Part shown: positions 17,543-26,614 of the stretch, one piece after another
How positions within the stretch are numbered: position 1 is the first letter of the stretch
Layout of the letters: each line of letters starts with the position of its first letter
Assembly: GCF_001431205.1 (NCBI RefSeq)
Contig: NZ_LGPC01000004.1
Location: 1 to 64,000 of the forward strand
Direction: 5' to 3'
Source: Staphylococcus sp. NAM3COL9
GTDB lineage: Bacteria > Bacillota > Bacilli > Staphylococcales > Staphylococcaceae
Length of the DNA: 64,000 nucleotides
The notes under the pieces: generated by a model
The model's input: only the letters and a program-made list of their open reading frames with translations
Databases searched by the model: none
What the model was told of the DNA's origin: nothing
Made by a program: the position numbers and the translations under genes

Positions 17543-18431
17543 CTAATTCATCTGTGGCTTCATAATATCGTTTAAATATTGCTTCTAGTGTTGGTGGCAT
17601 AGATTCCAATTTTTTAATTTCAAATCGGCTTAGATATTCAATTACAGCAGAAATTTTATCTGAATCTACTTCAAAATAATATGCATTGTCTTCTTGTCTC
17701 ACATTATGCACACCCGTAACTTGTATTAATGCTCCTAATTGCTGTGCACTTTCTACCTTAAATTGCATACGTGTAAGATGGCGCATCTCGTCTAAAGTCC
17801 CAGAAGTGATCATTTTTCCTTTACGGATAATACCTACTCGATCACACAATTTTTCTACTTCACTTAAAATATGACTCGAGAGTAGTACACTTTTGTTATT
17901 ATTTTTAATGTCTCTTATGCATTCTTGAAAAACCTCTTCCATTAAAGGATCAAGACCAGAAGTAGGTTCATCTAAGATATATAATTTTGCATCAATACTA
18001 AACGCAGTAATTAACGCTACTTTCTGACGGTTTCCCGTCGAATAAGTACTACATTTTTTAGTAGTATCTAATTCAAAGCGTTTAATTAATTCATTTTTTC
18101 TATCGTAATTTGCTTTAGGATGAAGACTAAGAAAAAAATCAATAATTTCTCCACCAGTCAAATTTAGCCAAAAATTAACATCACCAGGTACAAAAGCGAG
18201 ATCTTTATGCACATCGACTGCATCTTTCAACGCATTTTTGCCAAAAATTTCAATGCTGCCTTTCGTTGGTTTCAACATACCTAATATCGCTTTAATTGTC
18301 GTCGATTTTCCAGCCCCATTTGGTCCAATAAAGCCATAAACTTCACCCCCATTAAGTTCTAAATCCACACCATCTAAGGCATAGAATTTACCAAAGCGTT
18401 TTGTTAAATTATGAATTTTAAGTAGGGTCAT
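17535..18431 (-). CDS. ABC transporter ATP-binding protein
   Basis: This 298-residue ATPase has Walker A GPNGAGKST at 36-44, the signature YSTGNRQKV and Walker B LYILDEPTSGLD. The C-terminal extension of about 80 residues is typical of ABC-2 drug exporter ATPases. I place the start at the ATG at 18431, eight bases after AAAGGG; a GTG nine bases upstream lies in that site. The signature reads STGNR where SGGQ is common, a variant often seen in ABC-2 exporters. It partners the permease whose gene overlaps its 3' end. Confidence 0.9.
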   Translation of the reverse strand: MTLLKIHNLTKRFGKFYALDGVDLELNGGEVYGFIGPNGAGKSTTIKAILGMLKPTKGSIEIFGKNALKDAVDVHKDLAFVPGDVNFWLNLTGGEIIDFFLSLHPKANYDRKNELIKRFELDTTKKCSTYSTGNRQKVALITAFSIDAKLYILDEPTSGLDPLMEEVFQECIRDIKNNNKSVLLSSHILSEVEKLCDRVGIIRKGKMITSGTLDEMRHLTRMQFKVESAQQLGALIQVTGVHNVRQEDNAYYFEVDSDKISAVIEYLSRFEIKKLESMPPTLEAIFKRYYEATDELGE

Positions 18432-18452
18432 ACGCGCCACCCTTTACATGTT

Positions 18453-18785
18453 TTATAACAGTCCTTTAACTCTAAAATCAGTAACGATTAAAATTATCTT
18501 GGCTTCTTTCATATCTGCATCACAAGTATCCGCATCACTAGAAGACACACCTAATATGCTAAGCTTTTCTTTTAATTCTTCAGCCTTCGAATCAAAATCT
18601 TCATCTATATCTACTTTATTATAATCAACTGCTGTAACTTTTAGATTTTCAGTAACCTCTACAGTTCGATCTTTATCATCTGATAGCACATATATATCTT
18701 GGCTACCAATACCTCGATCTTTTAAAGCCTTCACATCCGCTACTAAAGCCGAGTCATTTGTATAAGGTTTCACAACAGGTGCCAT
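18453..18785 (-). CDS. General stress protein 17M-like (YflT family)
   Basis: This soluble protein of about 110 residues has the YflT/GsiB-neighbour fold pattern: VVKPYTNDSALVADVKALKDRGIGSQDIYVLSDD at the N-terminus, then an acidic segment VDIDEDFDSKAEELKEKLSILG and a hydrophobic final strand IILIVTDF. Family members in bacilli are sigma-B-induced stress proteins of unknown activity. The start at 18785 follows GGAAAGGG. It is the second gene of an operon with a sigma-B-like promoter, which agrees with that role. Confidence 0.8.
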   Translation of the reverse strand: MAPVVKPYTNDSALVADVKALKDRGIGSQDIYVLSDDKDRTVEVTENLKVTAVDYNKVDIDEDFDSKAEELKEKLSILGVSSSDADTCDADMKEAKIILIVTDFRVKGLL

Positions 18786-18824
18786 AAGAATCATCCCTTT
18801 CCAATACTCCTACTTATTAATATA

Positions 18825-19223
18825 CTAATTTTTTGTCTTAATCATTAAACTGTCATATCTATTTTCAGTTATATAAAAATAAGTATCCTCTAACATTAAA
18901 TCGAACAATTCATCTCTGACCATGTCATCTGTCATTTTGAATTGAGTTTCAACCTTTTCTTGTTCTTTATCTTCAACAAAAATAACTTGATCTTTTCTTA
19001 CATCTACTGTCTTACGTTTATAAATGAGTTCGAGATGCGCACGTCCTTGATGTATCGCTTCTAAATTATCTATCTTATAGGCACTTTGTACAAAATCTTC
19101 AATTCGTCTTTCTCTCTGACGCTTATCTTTTGAAGCTTTAAAATCCTTTGTATACTTTAGCTTAACAAGTAAGTAAATGACTAATATGAAAAGTATTGTT
19201 ACAAGAAATAATAACGTAGCCAT
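18825..19223 (-). CDS. Small membrane-anchored protein of unknown function
   Basis: I do not recognise this family. The 132 residues begin with one hydrophobic helix (about 4-22), followed by a strongly basic stretch KASKDKRQRERRIED and a soluble domain with short strands (AHLELIYKRKTVDVR, QVIFVED) and an acidic C-terminal helix. The topology suggests a short outside N-terminus and a cytoplasmic domain. It is first in the operon, behind a sigma-B-like promoter, with the YflT-like and ABC genes following at 30 and 21 bases. The ATG follows a run of G that serves as ribosome site. Confidence 0.65.
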   Translation of the reverse strand: MATLLFLVTILFILVIYLLVKLKYTKDFKASKDKRQRERRIEDFVQSAYKIDNLEAIHQGRAHLELIYKRKTVDVRKDQVIFVEDKEQEKVETQFKMTDDMVRDELFDLMLEDTYFYITENRYDSLMIKTKN

Positions 19224-19288
19224 ACATACCCCCCCTTATTCGTGTTAATTTTCAATTAAAATTATCATTTTCCAATATTATAGTTAAT

Positions 19289-19313
19289 TTTCCCTTTGAA
19301 AATGCTTTTAAAC
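19289..19313 (-). promoter_or_regulatory. Sigma-B-like promoter, minus strand
   Basis: On the minus strand GTTTAA (19313-19308) and GGGAAA (19294-19289) are 13 bases apart, matching the sigma-B consensus GTTTAA-N12-15-GGGWAW. It lies 66 bases upstream of the membrane protein gene and would drive the whole four-gene operon. Confidence 0.7.
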
Positions 19314-19405
19314 ACCTTTAAAACTTAAAGTTAATTTTTATTGTTGTGAAATATTACTATTAATAAATTATACCTATTGACCAATAAAATTTGATAATAT
19401 ATAAA

Positions 19406-19429
19406 GTTTAACTTCTATAAAAAGGGTAA
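19406..19429 (+). promoter_or_regulatory. Sigma-B-like promoter, plus strand
   Basis: GTTTAA (19406-19411) and GGGTAA (19424-19429) are 12 bases apart, a close match to the sigma-B consensus. It lies 38 bases upstream of the VLRF1-type gene and points away from the other sigma-B-like site 93 bases to the left. Confidence 0.75.
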
Positions 19430-19467
19430 AATATGTAGTATGTAAGAATAATGAAGGGTGATATATA

Positions 19468-20253
19468 ATGCGTTTACAAGAAGAAATTAATAACTTGGAA
19501 CAATTCGATGGTAAATCACGAAATCAGAAAGTATTCTCAATTTATTTAGATACTAGTCCCGAACAAGGAACAAAGTGGAAAATTGAATTAAAAAATGCCC
19601 TGAAAGACTTATCCGACAAAACAAAAAACAGTGACAATCACGAAGAAAAAAACCAAGCAAAAGACATTATCAATAAAGTAGAAATTGAAATACAGGGCGC
19701 TGAACCAAATTTAAAAAGAGGTCTTATTTTATTTATAACTGCCGATGAGACATTAAGGTTCGAAAAACACGTTAATATTTCTATAAAAACTGAATTCAAA
19801 TGGGACGCAAAACCCAAATTAGATCAGCTAAAATCATTACAACAACGCTACCCTTACACTGGTATTTTAGTTTTACAACAAGACAAAGCACGTGTGATTG
19901 AAACTGAAATTGGTACAATTGTAGACGAAGATTATTACACTCTAGATTTAGATACTGATGATTGGAGAGAACATTCCGGACCACAAGGCGATGATTTAAC
20001 TCAAGGTGGCGCGCAAAGAGATGAATATAAAGAACGTGTGAAAGCTAATCAAGATCGTTGGTTCAAAAGTTTAGTAGCTAATATTGAGAAAAATGCTAAG
20101 AAAAAAGATTGGCAACAGCTTTATTTAGCTGGCGAAAAAGAAGAAGTAGAAAAATTAAAAACGATGTTCAATCGTAATATTGACCAAGTCACACCAAGTA
20201 ATATATTAAATTTAAATGCGACAGAAATTATAAATAAAGTAATGGAAGTATAA
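19468..20253 (+). CDS. VLRF1-family (archaeal eRF1-like) protein
   Basis: This 261-residue soluble protein resembles the bacterial VLRF1/aeRF1-type release-factor-like family. An N-terminal domain carries VFSIYLDTSPEQ (22-33), a middle domain ends GILVLQQDKARVIETEIG, and the acidic DWREHSGPQGDDLTQGG segment leads into a long basic helix region. Family members are thought to act on peptidyl-tRNA in stalled ribosomes. The middle basic-acidic stretch replaces the GGQ-type loop of true release factors. A sigma-B-like promoter precedes it. Function here is inferred from family only. Confidence 0.7.
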   Translation: MRLQEEINNLEQFDGKSRNQKVFSIYLDTSPEQGTKWKIELKNALKDLSDKTKNSDNHEEKNQAKDIINKVEIEIQGAEPNLKRGLILFITADETLRFEKHVNISIKTEFKWDAKPKLDQLKSLQQRYPYTGILVLQQDKARVIETEIGTIVDEDYYTLDLDTDDWREHSGPQGDDLTQGGAQRDEYKERVKANQDRWFKSLVANIEKNAKKKDWQQLYLAGEKEEVEKLKTMFNRNIDQVTPSNILNLNATEIINKVMEV

Positions 20254-20341
20254 ATTTCAAGTCATGCTAGTCACAATATATAAAAACAGTTTAATATGTA
20301 CTAACCTTTAAAAACTGTACTTTGCTTTAGCATATATTTTC

Positions 20342-20380
20342 AAAGGTTTGTTTCCTAATTTTCATAGGAGGCAAGCCTTT
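20342..20380 (+). terminator. Terminator of the VLRF1-type gene
   Basis: AAAGG...CCTTT encloses the inner stem TTCCTA/TAGGA in a bulged hairpin about 90 bases after the stop, followed by a T-rich tract on the plus strand. Confidence 0.55.
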
Positions 20381-20477
20381 CAATTTTGTTTTGATTCATT
20401 CATTGTTATAAAAATGAATATATTAATATTATGCTATCGATTATTTTAATTCATTATGGTAGTACTTCAACATAAAA

Positions 20478-20521
20478 ATGCCCCTAAAATTTTAGCTTTT
20501 TAAGTTCAAATTTGGGGGCAT
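20478..20521 (-). terminator. Hairpin terminator facing the minus strand
   Basis: ATGCCCC (20478-20484) pairs with GGGGCAT (20515-20521), with an A/T inner extension. On the minus strand it is followed by TTTTT. It is the second of two terminators behind the SEDS/PAP2 pair and may also stop plus-strand transcripts. Confidence 0.65.
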
Positions 20522-20551
20522 ATCCATAACAATTTATTTTTTGTATATTTA

Positions 20552-20705
20552 TTAAATAAAAAAACGTCAGTGATTTGAGCTGAATCCTGTGGAAAATCAC
20601 TAGCCAAAGTCTACAGGTTGAGGCTACGTCCGCGAAAAGCATACACAAAAGAACTGTTAGCAACTATGTCCATTCTGATATGGTTTTTATACATAGATTT
20701 TAATG
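20552..20705 (-). ncRNA. Structured 3' region or small RNA ending in a terminator
   Basis: Downstream of the PAP2 gene the minus strand carries a less AT-rich, non-coding stretch. It can form a TAGCC/GGCTA hairpin (about 20599-20626) and ends with the perfect stem AGTGATTT/AAATCACT (20594-20601 and 20569-20576) followed by GACG and seven T. It could be a long 3' untranslated region or a small RNA processed from it. I could not match it to a known staphylococcal RNA. Confidence 0.4.
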
Positions 20706-21284
20706 TCACCTATTGTTTTGAGTTGAAGTTGCATTACCCAATTTCAAAGCTTGAAGCATAGTCCCTATAATGAGTAAGCTACCTATTGTATCTGTAAAAA
20801 AGTGTGCGCGTAGATAAATCCTAGAAATGATAATCGAAATGACCAATAATGTGCATATGAGCGTGAACCATTTATTATTTTTCAACAATAATATGAGACT
20901 CACTAGTAAACAGACACTTAAAACGTGCATGCTTGGAAAACTATAGCCATCTATACTGATATCAGGTCTTGGTCGTTGAATAATATATTTAAAAAATGTC
21001 CCTATAAATAATACACTGAAACACCAAAATCCATACCACCAAAACTTAAATTGATTATAAAAAAATACGAATATTAAGATCATCAATATCATGAGTAAAC
21101 AATGCAATGGCTTAAATATATTAGAAATGATTTCAAGATACACAACGACACAGTTAGAGTTAATCGTTCCATGTAACCATTCATAAATAAAATTATCTAA
21201 AGGCTCAGTTAAATCTATATGTATACATATCATGAGTATCAATAAGCACAAACTCATTAAAATTATTTTTAAATCGTCTCTCAC
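20706..21284 (-). CDS. PAP2-family membrane phosphatase
   Basis: This 192-residue integral membrane protein has six likely helices and all three acid phosphatase motifs: KYIIQRPRP at 99-107, PSMH at 117-120, and SRIYLRAHFFTD at 154-165. Such enzymes remove phosphate from undecaprenyl pyrophosphate or phospholipid phosphates on the outer face of the membrane. The GTG start directly follows the stop of the SEDS gene, so the two are one operon. That pairing suggests work on the lipid carrier released by cell-wall polymerisation; the substrate is inferred. Confidence 0.85.
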   Translation of the reverse strand: MRDDLKIILMSLCLLILMICIHIDLTEPLDNFIYEWLHGTINSNCVVVYLEIISNIFKPLHCLLMILMILIFVFFYNQFKFWWYGFWCFSVLFIGTFFKYIIQRPRPDISIDGYSFPSMHVLSVCLLVSLILLLKNNKWFTLICTLLVISIIISRIYLRAHFFTDTIGSLLIIGTMLQALKLGNATSTQNNR

Positions 21285-22466
21285 TTAGTTTAATGTCCTT
21301 TCATTATTAATTCTTCTAGCTACCGCTAATAATGTTCCATAGGCGATGCTAATGCTCAATACAGATGATCCACCATAGCTTAATAGCGGCAACGTCACCC
21401 CCGTTAAAGGAATGATGCCAGAGACTCCTGCTAAATTAATGAATACTTGCATAAACAAATAACTCACGACACCGACGCAAATTAATTTATAAAATTGATT
21501 TGTAGTTTTATTTGCATAAATGAGTCCTTTAACTAAAATAAAGCCATAAATCAGTAATATAAATAATACACCCAGTAAACCTAATTCTTCTGAAATAACC
21601 GTAAAAATAAAATCAGTATGCGGTTCTGGTAAGTAACCTAGTTTAGAAATGCCATTACCTAGACCTTTTCCAGTAAATCCACCATTCCCAATTGCTGTTA
21701 AAGCACTCGTCAGTTGATATCCATCATCCCTTTCATATTTAAATGGATTGAGCATTACTTGAATACGTCTTAATCTATAAAGGTTTTTAGCATCAAAAAT
21801 TAAAGTATAGATACTATAAAATACAATTGGAATCACTGCGATTGCCATGATTTGAATTTTCACCTTATTTTTTAAATCTGAATAAATCAGTATGCAAGCA
21901 ATAATCGCTACTGTTAATAGCGTACCGCCCAAGTCCCCTTGCATTAAAACAAGTAATAAGCCCATCCCAATGATGCCTAGTGGTGGAATGAGATGTTTCA
22001 ACTTATAATCCCTTCGGCTTGATACACGTTGGTTAATCACATAAGAAAGATAAAAAATTGAGGTTAGTTTTAAAAATTCTGAAGATTGAATACTAAATAA
22101 TCCTAAATTAATCCAGTTTTTAGAACCGTTGATTTCCTTACCAATTAACACAGTAATCAGTAATAGCAACAATGTACCTAACACCATTATTTTCTGTACA
22201 TTGTTCTCTTTAAAAGCATTAATATTAACAAAACTACCAATAAATATAATAATAACTATACCTAAAATCAAAAAGAGCAATTGTCTTTTCATAAAATAAT
22301 TACTTTCGATAGGCACCCCGCCTGTTAATGCCCCTTTAGATGCAGATACCATGCTAGCACTGTAAACCATCATTACACCTATAATACCGAGTATGATAAA
22401 ACAGAGAATCATACTAAAATCCAAATCTTCTAAACGCTTACGCGCTAGTGTTAAAAATCGCTTCAT
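21285..22466 (-). CDS. FtsW/RodA/SpoVE-family (SEDS) glycan polymerase, FtsW-like
   Basis: SEDS proteins polymerise lipid II into peptidoglycan strands at the outer membrane face. The 393 residues contain about ten helices. The early segment MVYSASMVSASKGALTGGVP strongly resembles staphylococcal FtsW. Family landmarks GKEINGSKNWI, the conserved SSEFLKL and SLLSYGGSS near the C-terminus are present. Staphylococcal ftsW normally sits beside pycA, so this copy next to a PAP2 gene may be an additional FtsW paralogue; that cannot be settled from one window. It is translationally adjacent to the PAP2 gene. Confidence 0.85.
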   Translation of the reverse strand: MKRFLTLARKRLEDLDFSMILCFIILGIIGVMMVYSASMVSASKGALTGGVPIESNYFMKRQLLFLILGIVIIIFIGSFVNINAFKENNVQKIMVLGTLLLLLITVLIGKEINGSKNWINLGLFSIQSSEFLKLTSIFYLSYVINQRVSSRRDYKLKHLIPPLGIIGMGLLLVLMQGDLGGTLLTVAIIACILIYSDLKNKVKIQIMAIAVIPIVFYSIYTLIFDAKNLYRLRRIQVMLNPFKYERDDGYQLTSALTAIGNGGFTGKGLGNGISKLGYLPEPHTDFIFTVISEELGLLGVLFILLIYGFILVKGLIYANKTTNQFYKLICVGVVSYLFMQVFINLAGVSGIIPLTGVTLPLLSYGGSSVLSISIAYGTLLAVARRINNERTLN

Positions 22467-22720
22467 GACTTCACCTCATTATGACTGATAGACTCCAGTA
22501 AAACATATTTTTAACATATCCTCAATCATACTTTAGGCTCACCTAATTTTATTTAAATATATGTATTCTCATATTGTTAAATATACTGTCTTAAATACTA
22601 TGCATTGTACTACTTTTCATCTTGTGATAAACTCTATTAAAGACTTAATATATCTATAATAGATGTTATAGAAACACGTACTTTTTTATAATAAATTTCA
22701 CTCAACAAAGGAGTTTTCAT

Positions 22721-23323
22721 TTGAATAAAGACCGTTTTGAGCAAATTGCCCAAAAGTACGATGGCCCTAGTAGAATACATCTTGCCGATACAATTGCACA
22801 AGAAGTGAATAAAATATTCGAAAACACTTCATATCAGTCACTATTAGATTATGGTGGCGGTACTGGTTTAGTTACATTAAGCATAGAGCGCCATTTTGAT
22901 GAAATCACAATGATGGATGCTGCACCTCAAATGATTGAGGTGTTTGAGAATAAAATTTCTGAACTCGGCAAAACACATATTCACGCATATGTAGGTGACA
23001 TTCTTTCAGATGATACACAGATCAACACTACCTATGATGTGATTTTCCTTTCATTAGTATTACTACACAGCGGTGACTACACAGCATTGCTAACAGCGTT
23101 ACGTGCGAAATTAAATTCTGCTGGTCTGCTCGTTCTTGTTGATTTTGATAAGAATGAAAATGTATATCATCCAAAGGTCTATAATGGCTTTGAACAAACA
23201 GATATCCAACAACTATTTACTGAATTAGGCTTAACACATGTCCAATCATACACATTTTATGAAGGTAAAAATATATTTATGAATAAAGATGCAAGTTTAT
23301 TTATTGCATCTGGCCGTTCATAA
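22721..23323 (+). CDS. Class I SAM-dependent methyltransferase
   Basis: This 200-residue enzyme has the SAM-binding motif I LLDYGGGTGLVTL at about 44-56, motif II MMDAAPQMIEV, and a motif IV-like DVIFLSLVLLHSG. These place it with UbiE/Tam-type small-molecule methyltransferases. The TTG start follows AAAGGAG at proper spacing. It is a single gene with a strong terminator shared with the convergent adenosine deaminase. The acceptor molecule is unknown. Confidence 0.85.
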   Translation: MNKDRFEQIAQKYDGPSRIHLADTIAQEVNKIFENTSYQSLLDYGGGTGLVTLSIERHFDEITMMDAAPQMIEVFENKISELGKTHIHAYVGDILSDDTQINTTYDVIFLSLVLLHSGDYTALLTALRAKLNSAGLLVLVDFDKNENVYHPKVYNGFEQTDIQQLFTELGLTHVQSYTFYEGKNIFMNKDASLFIASGRS

Positions 23324-23333
23324 TCTATTATAC

Positions 23334-23372
23334 AAAAAAGAGAACTTCCAGCTATTGGAAGTTCTCTTTTTT
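23334..23372. terminator. Bidirectional terminator, methyltransferase/add
   Basis: A perfect 17-bp stem (23334-23350 against 23356-23372) with a five-base loop GCTAT and flanking A and T runs lies between convergent genes. It overlaps the last bases of the deaminase stop codon. Confidence 0.95.
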
Positions 23373-24351
23373 ATGATTGCATCACTGCTTTTAAATTTTC
23401 TTTTTCAATATCTGATAAAAAGGCATATTCAATCGCTCTTAAATTGATAAATTCAATCTGTTCGACAGAAATCAATTGATGTTTCATCAGTAACGTATAC
23501 TCTTCATTTAGTGAAGTTTGTGTGACCGTACGATTGTCCGTGTTAATAATAAAAGGTATATCCTGTTCTAGCAAATAAGGTATGTTCAATTCGGTTAAAT
23601 CCTCTATCGCTTTCGTTTGAACATTACTTTTCGGACACATTTCTAACATCACATCATTATGCTTTATTTCTTGTAACGCAGCTTCATTTTCATTAATGGC
23701 AACACCATGGCCCACACGTTTCGCGCCTAATTTAATAGACTCCATAACATTATGCATACAACCACATTCGCCAGCGTGTAAAGTGAGATTAAACCCTTTA
23801 TCTAAACCGTATTGAATTGTAGTACGAATATCTTCTGGTGGAAATGCTGCTTCTGGACCCGCAAAATCAATCCCGCGCACCACATCACTATCTCTCTGCT
23901 CAAGATAATCGAAGAGCGCTTCATTCACTGTAGCTTCATGTTGTCTCATTGCGCAAACCAATAAATTAATTTTGATATCCAATGTTTCTGTTGCAAATTG
24001 GACGCCCGCTTCGACTGCTTCCAATACATCTGCTAACAACAAGTCTTGTTCCATATGCAATAACGGTGCAAAGCGAATTTCTATATACTTTATATTATCA
24101 TGACTCGCTTGTTGCGCAACATCTACGACAGCTCTTTTGAGGCTATCTTTTGTTTGCAACACTTTTAATATTTCATCAAAACACTGCAAATATTCATTTA
24201 AGCTTTCACAATTTTCACTTACAAGCAAATGGGGCTCTTTTAAAACTATATTTTGTTCAGAAGCAAGTTGCTTTATTAACTCTATACTTGTAGAACCATC
24301 GAGATGACAATGAAGTTCTATTTTAGATATATCTTGTATGGATTTATTCAT
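23371..24351 (-). CDS. add: Adenosine deaminase
   Basis: Adenosine deaminase converts adenosine and deoxyadenosine to inosine in purine salvage. The 326 residues from the chosen ATG show the zinc ligands HCHLDGS near the N-terminus, the conserved LLVCAMRQH, the metal/substrate site HAGECG, VGHG and the C-terminal INTDNR. The ATG at 24351 follows AAGGAAGG at eight bases; an in-frame upstream ATG at 24408 would add 19 residues that do not fit the family start. It stands alone in its transcript. Confidence 0.9.
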   Translation of the reverse strand: MNKSIQDISKIELHCHLDGSTSIELIKQLASEQNIVLKEPHLLVSENCESLNEYLQCFDEILKVLQTKDSLKRAVVDVAQQASHDNIKYIEIRFAPLLHMEQDLLLADVLEAVEAGVQFATETLDIKINLLVCAMRQHEATVNEALFDYLEQRDSDVVRGIDFAGPEAAFPPEDIRTTIQYGLDKGFNLTLHAGECGCMHNVMESIKLGAKRVGHGVAINENEAALQEIKHNDVMLEMCPKSNVQTKAIEDLTELNIPYLLEQDIPFIINTDNRTVTQTSLNEEYTLLMKHQLISVEQIEFINLRAIEYAFLSDIEKENLKAVMQS

Positions 24352-24523
24352 GTCTGAAACCTTCCTTACTTCCGATATGTCACTATGGTTACATTTTACT
24401 ATAGACACAAAGAAAGATTTTATTAGAAATTAATTCATATACTATAACATGATTATTTTAACATGACCATAAAACCATCTACATTAAAGACAAATACTAA
24501 TCAATTACAAGTCATTTAATTTA

Positions 24524-24724
24524 TCATAGTTGTCCAAAATACCCCAAAATTGTTAATGTTATGCCTAAGCCTATAAAGCATGTGAACAATATAAGTACAA
24601 TCACTTTTAACTCTAGCATAAAATAACTTCTATTCTGTCCCTTATTCACTATAAAAACACCACAAAACACTACTAAGATAAATATAATAAGCAAACTATA
24701 AGCAATTATATTTAATATTTCCAT
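24524..24724 (-). CDS. Small two-helix membrane protein
   Basis: This 66-residue protein consists of two hydrophobic helices (about 6-28 and 40-62) joined by a short polar loop NKGQNRSYFMLE. The ATG follows AAAGGGG at good spacing, which supports real translation. It begins 71 bases after the cysC stop with no clear terminator between, so it may be the last gene of the sulfur operon. I do not recognise the family. Confidence 0.6.
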   Translation of the reverse strand: MEILNIIAYSLLIIFILVVFCGVFIVNKGQNRSYFMLELKVIVLILFTCFIGLGITLTILGYFGQL

Positions 24725-24795
24725 CTATATTCCCCTTTCGTGTTTTATCTTCATTAAATACTTTAATCAACGCACCACAAGATTTAACACATCTA

Positions 24796-25395
24796 TTAAA
24801 TATATTGATACAGTTTCAAATAGTTAACAATTTTGTTTACAGATTGCTCGATGCTATCTTTTTCTGTATCTATGACTATTTCTGGTTTTTCTGGCGTTTC
24901 ATAAGGCGCACTAATACCAGTAAATCCAGCAATTTCACCACTTCTAGCTTTCTGATATAGTCCCTTAGGATCTCTCGCTTCACATTCCTCGAGGCTGCAT
25001 AATGTATGCACTTCTATAAATTCATCCTCTTGTAATAAACTGCGTACCGTGTCACGATCCACTTGATAAGGTGAAATAAATGCAGAAACAGTGATTAATC
25101 CTGCATCTACCATTAACTTTCCTACTTCACCAATCCGTCTAATATTTTCTGTACGGTCTTCTGGACTAAACCCTAGATTATTGTTAAGTCCATGTCTGAC
25201 ATTATCTCCATCTAATCTATACGTATGTATCTGACGTTGAAATAATGCTTTTTCTAACGCAACAGAAACAGTCGATTTACCAGACCCTGATAATCCAGTA
25301 AACCAAATCAATACACTTTTATGGTCGTTACGGCGTTGTCTTTCTTCTTTTTTAACTTCTGATTCATGCCATGTAATATGTTGAGATGTGTTCAT
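24796..25395 (-). CDS. cysC: Adenylyl-sulfate kinase
   Basis: CysC phosphorylates APS to PAPS in sulfate activation. The 199 residues have the P-loop GLSGSGKS at 34-41, the [12 protein letters not shown] segment, and the lid region [16 protein letters not shown]. It begins 18 bases after the stop of sat, so the two are translationally close. It is the last clear cys gene of the operon. Since the CysH here carries iron-sulfur cysteines of the APS-reductase type, CysC may not be essential for sulfite production. Confidence 0.93.
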   Translation of the reverse strand: MNTSQHITWHESEVKKEERQRRNDHKSVLIWFTGLSGSGKSTVSVALEKALFQRQIHTYRLDGDNVRHGLNNNLGFSPEDRTENIRRIGEVGKLMVDAGLITVSAFISPYQVDRDTVRSLLQEDEFIEVHTLCSLEECEARDPKGLYQKARSGEIAGFTGISAPYETPEKPEIVIDTEKDSIEQSVNKIVNYLKLYQYI

Positions 25396-25413
25396 TCACT
25401 TCACTCCTTTAAA

Positions 25414-26592
25414 CTATTGCTCTTGCAAGCCTTTAATCAATACTTCTGCTACTTCTGGTCTTGAAAATTCTTTAGGTAGTGATTCTCCATTTTTAAGCTT
25501 TTCACGAACTTTTGTACCACTCAAATGTAAATGTGATGAAACATCATGTGGACATGTTTTCGCAGTCGCCATATTTTCACAAGTTTTACAATAAAAGGCA
25601 TGTTCGAATTTCAAAATTTGTATTCCTAACTCTGCTTCATAGTTAGAAATAAGCTCTTGGGCCTCATAAGTACCATAGTAGTTACCCACGCCGGCATGAT
25701 CACGTCCAACAATAAAATGTGTGCAGCCATAATTTTTTCTTACTGTCGCATGTAATATCGCCTCTCGTGGACCCGCATAGCGCATTGCCGCAGGATAAAT
25801 GACTAAGCGTGCTTTATTTTCCGGGTAATAATTATCAAGAATAACTTCATAACTCTTCATGCGTACAGCTGCTGGAATATCGTCAGATTTTGTCTCTCCA
25901 ACTAACGGGTTCAACAATAGCCCATCAACAGATTCTAAAGCTGCTTTTTGTATGTACTCGTGTGCTCTATGTACTGGGTTTCTTGTTTGGAATCCTACAA
26001 CAGTCTTCCAATTCAGGTCATTAAATAATTGTCTTGTTTCAGAGGGATCTAAATGATAATCTACAAAATCGTCATGCTTTGGTCGATCTAGTAAATATAT
26101 TGGTCCAGCCAGATAGACATTCCCTTTTTCATATACTTTCTTCACGCCAGGGTGGTCAATGTCTGTAGTACCATATACACGTTGTGCTTCTTTCTCTTTA
26201 TCGTATGTATATTTTTCCTCTAATTCAAGTACGCCATATAAATGGTCGTCTTCACCATATAATGCGACACGTGTTCCTATCTCTAGCTGCTTTGCTTCAT
26301 CTTCAGTTACAGGTAAAGTGATGGGAATACTCCACACCAAGCCATTACTTAAATGTAAATCTTCTACTACATTTGTATAGTCCGCTTCATTCATAAATCC
26401 TGTTAACGGACTGAATCCACCAATACCAATAAGTTCTAAATCTGACAAACTCCATGGATTTAGTGTAATAGCAGATAACGATTTCGCCTCGGCTAATAAT
26501 TCCTTTTTAAGTAAGTCACTCACTTCTCTGTTAATGAGTTCTCCGCCATGTGCTTCAATAGTGTTTGTGATCGTTTCTGTTGATAATGTCAT
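25414..26592 (-). CDS. sat: Sulfate adenylyltransferase
   Basis: Sat (ATP sulfurylase) makes APS from sulfate and ATP, the first step of assimilation. The 392-residue single-subunit type is the form found in Firmicutes. Active-site motifs are [10 protein letters not shown] at 202-211 and VGRDHAGVG further on. A C-terminal cysteine-rich segment [18 protein letters not shown] matches the family. It lies in the middle of the 3' half of the cys operon, 22 bases behind the TauE-like transporter gene. Confidence 0.95.
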   Translation of the reverse strand: MTLSTETITNTIEAHGGELINREVSDLLKKELLAEAKSLSAITLNPWSLSDLELIGIGGFSPLTGFMNEADYTNVVEDLHLSNGLVWSIPITLPVTEDEAKQLEIGTRVALYGEDDHLYGVLELEEKYTYDKEKEAQRVYGTTDIDHPGVKKVYEKGNVYLAGPIYLLDRPKHDDFVDYHLDPSETRQLFNDLNWKTVVGFQTRNPVHRAHEYIQKAALESVDGLLLNPLVGETKSDDIPAAVRMKSYEVILDNYYPENKARLVIYPAAMRYAGPREAILHATVRKNYGCTHFIVGRDHAGVGNYYGTYEAQELISNYEAELGIQILKFEHAFYCKTCENMATAKTCPHDVSSHLHLSGTKVREKLKNGESLPKEFSRPEVAEVLIKGLQEQ

Positions 26593-26614
26593 GCTTATAC
26601 ACTCCCTTTATGAT

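Noticed and set aside
23520-23560. Adenosine deaminase TDN instead of TDD as a lost catalytic Asp
   Set aside because: From memory many bacterial adenosine deaminases read TDNR at this place, so it is not evidence of inactivity.
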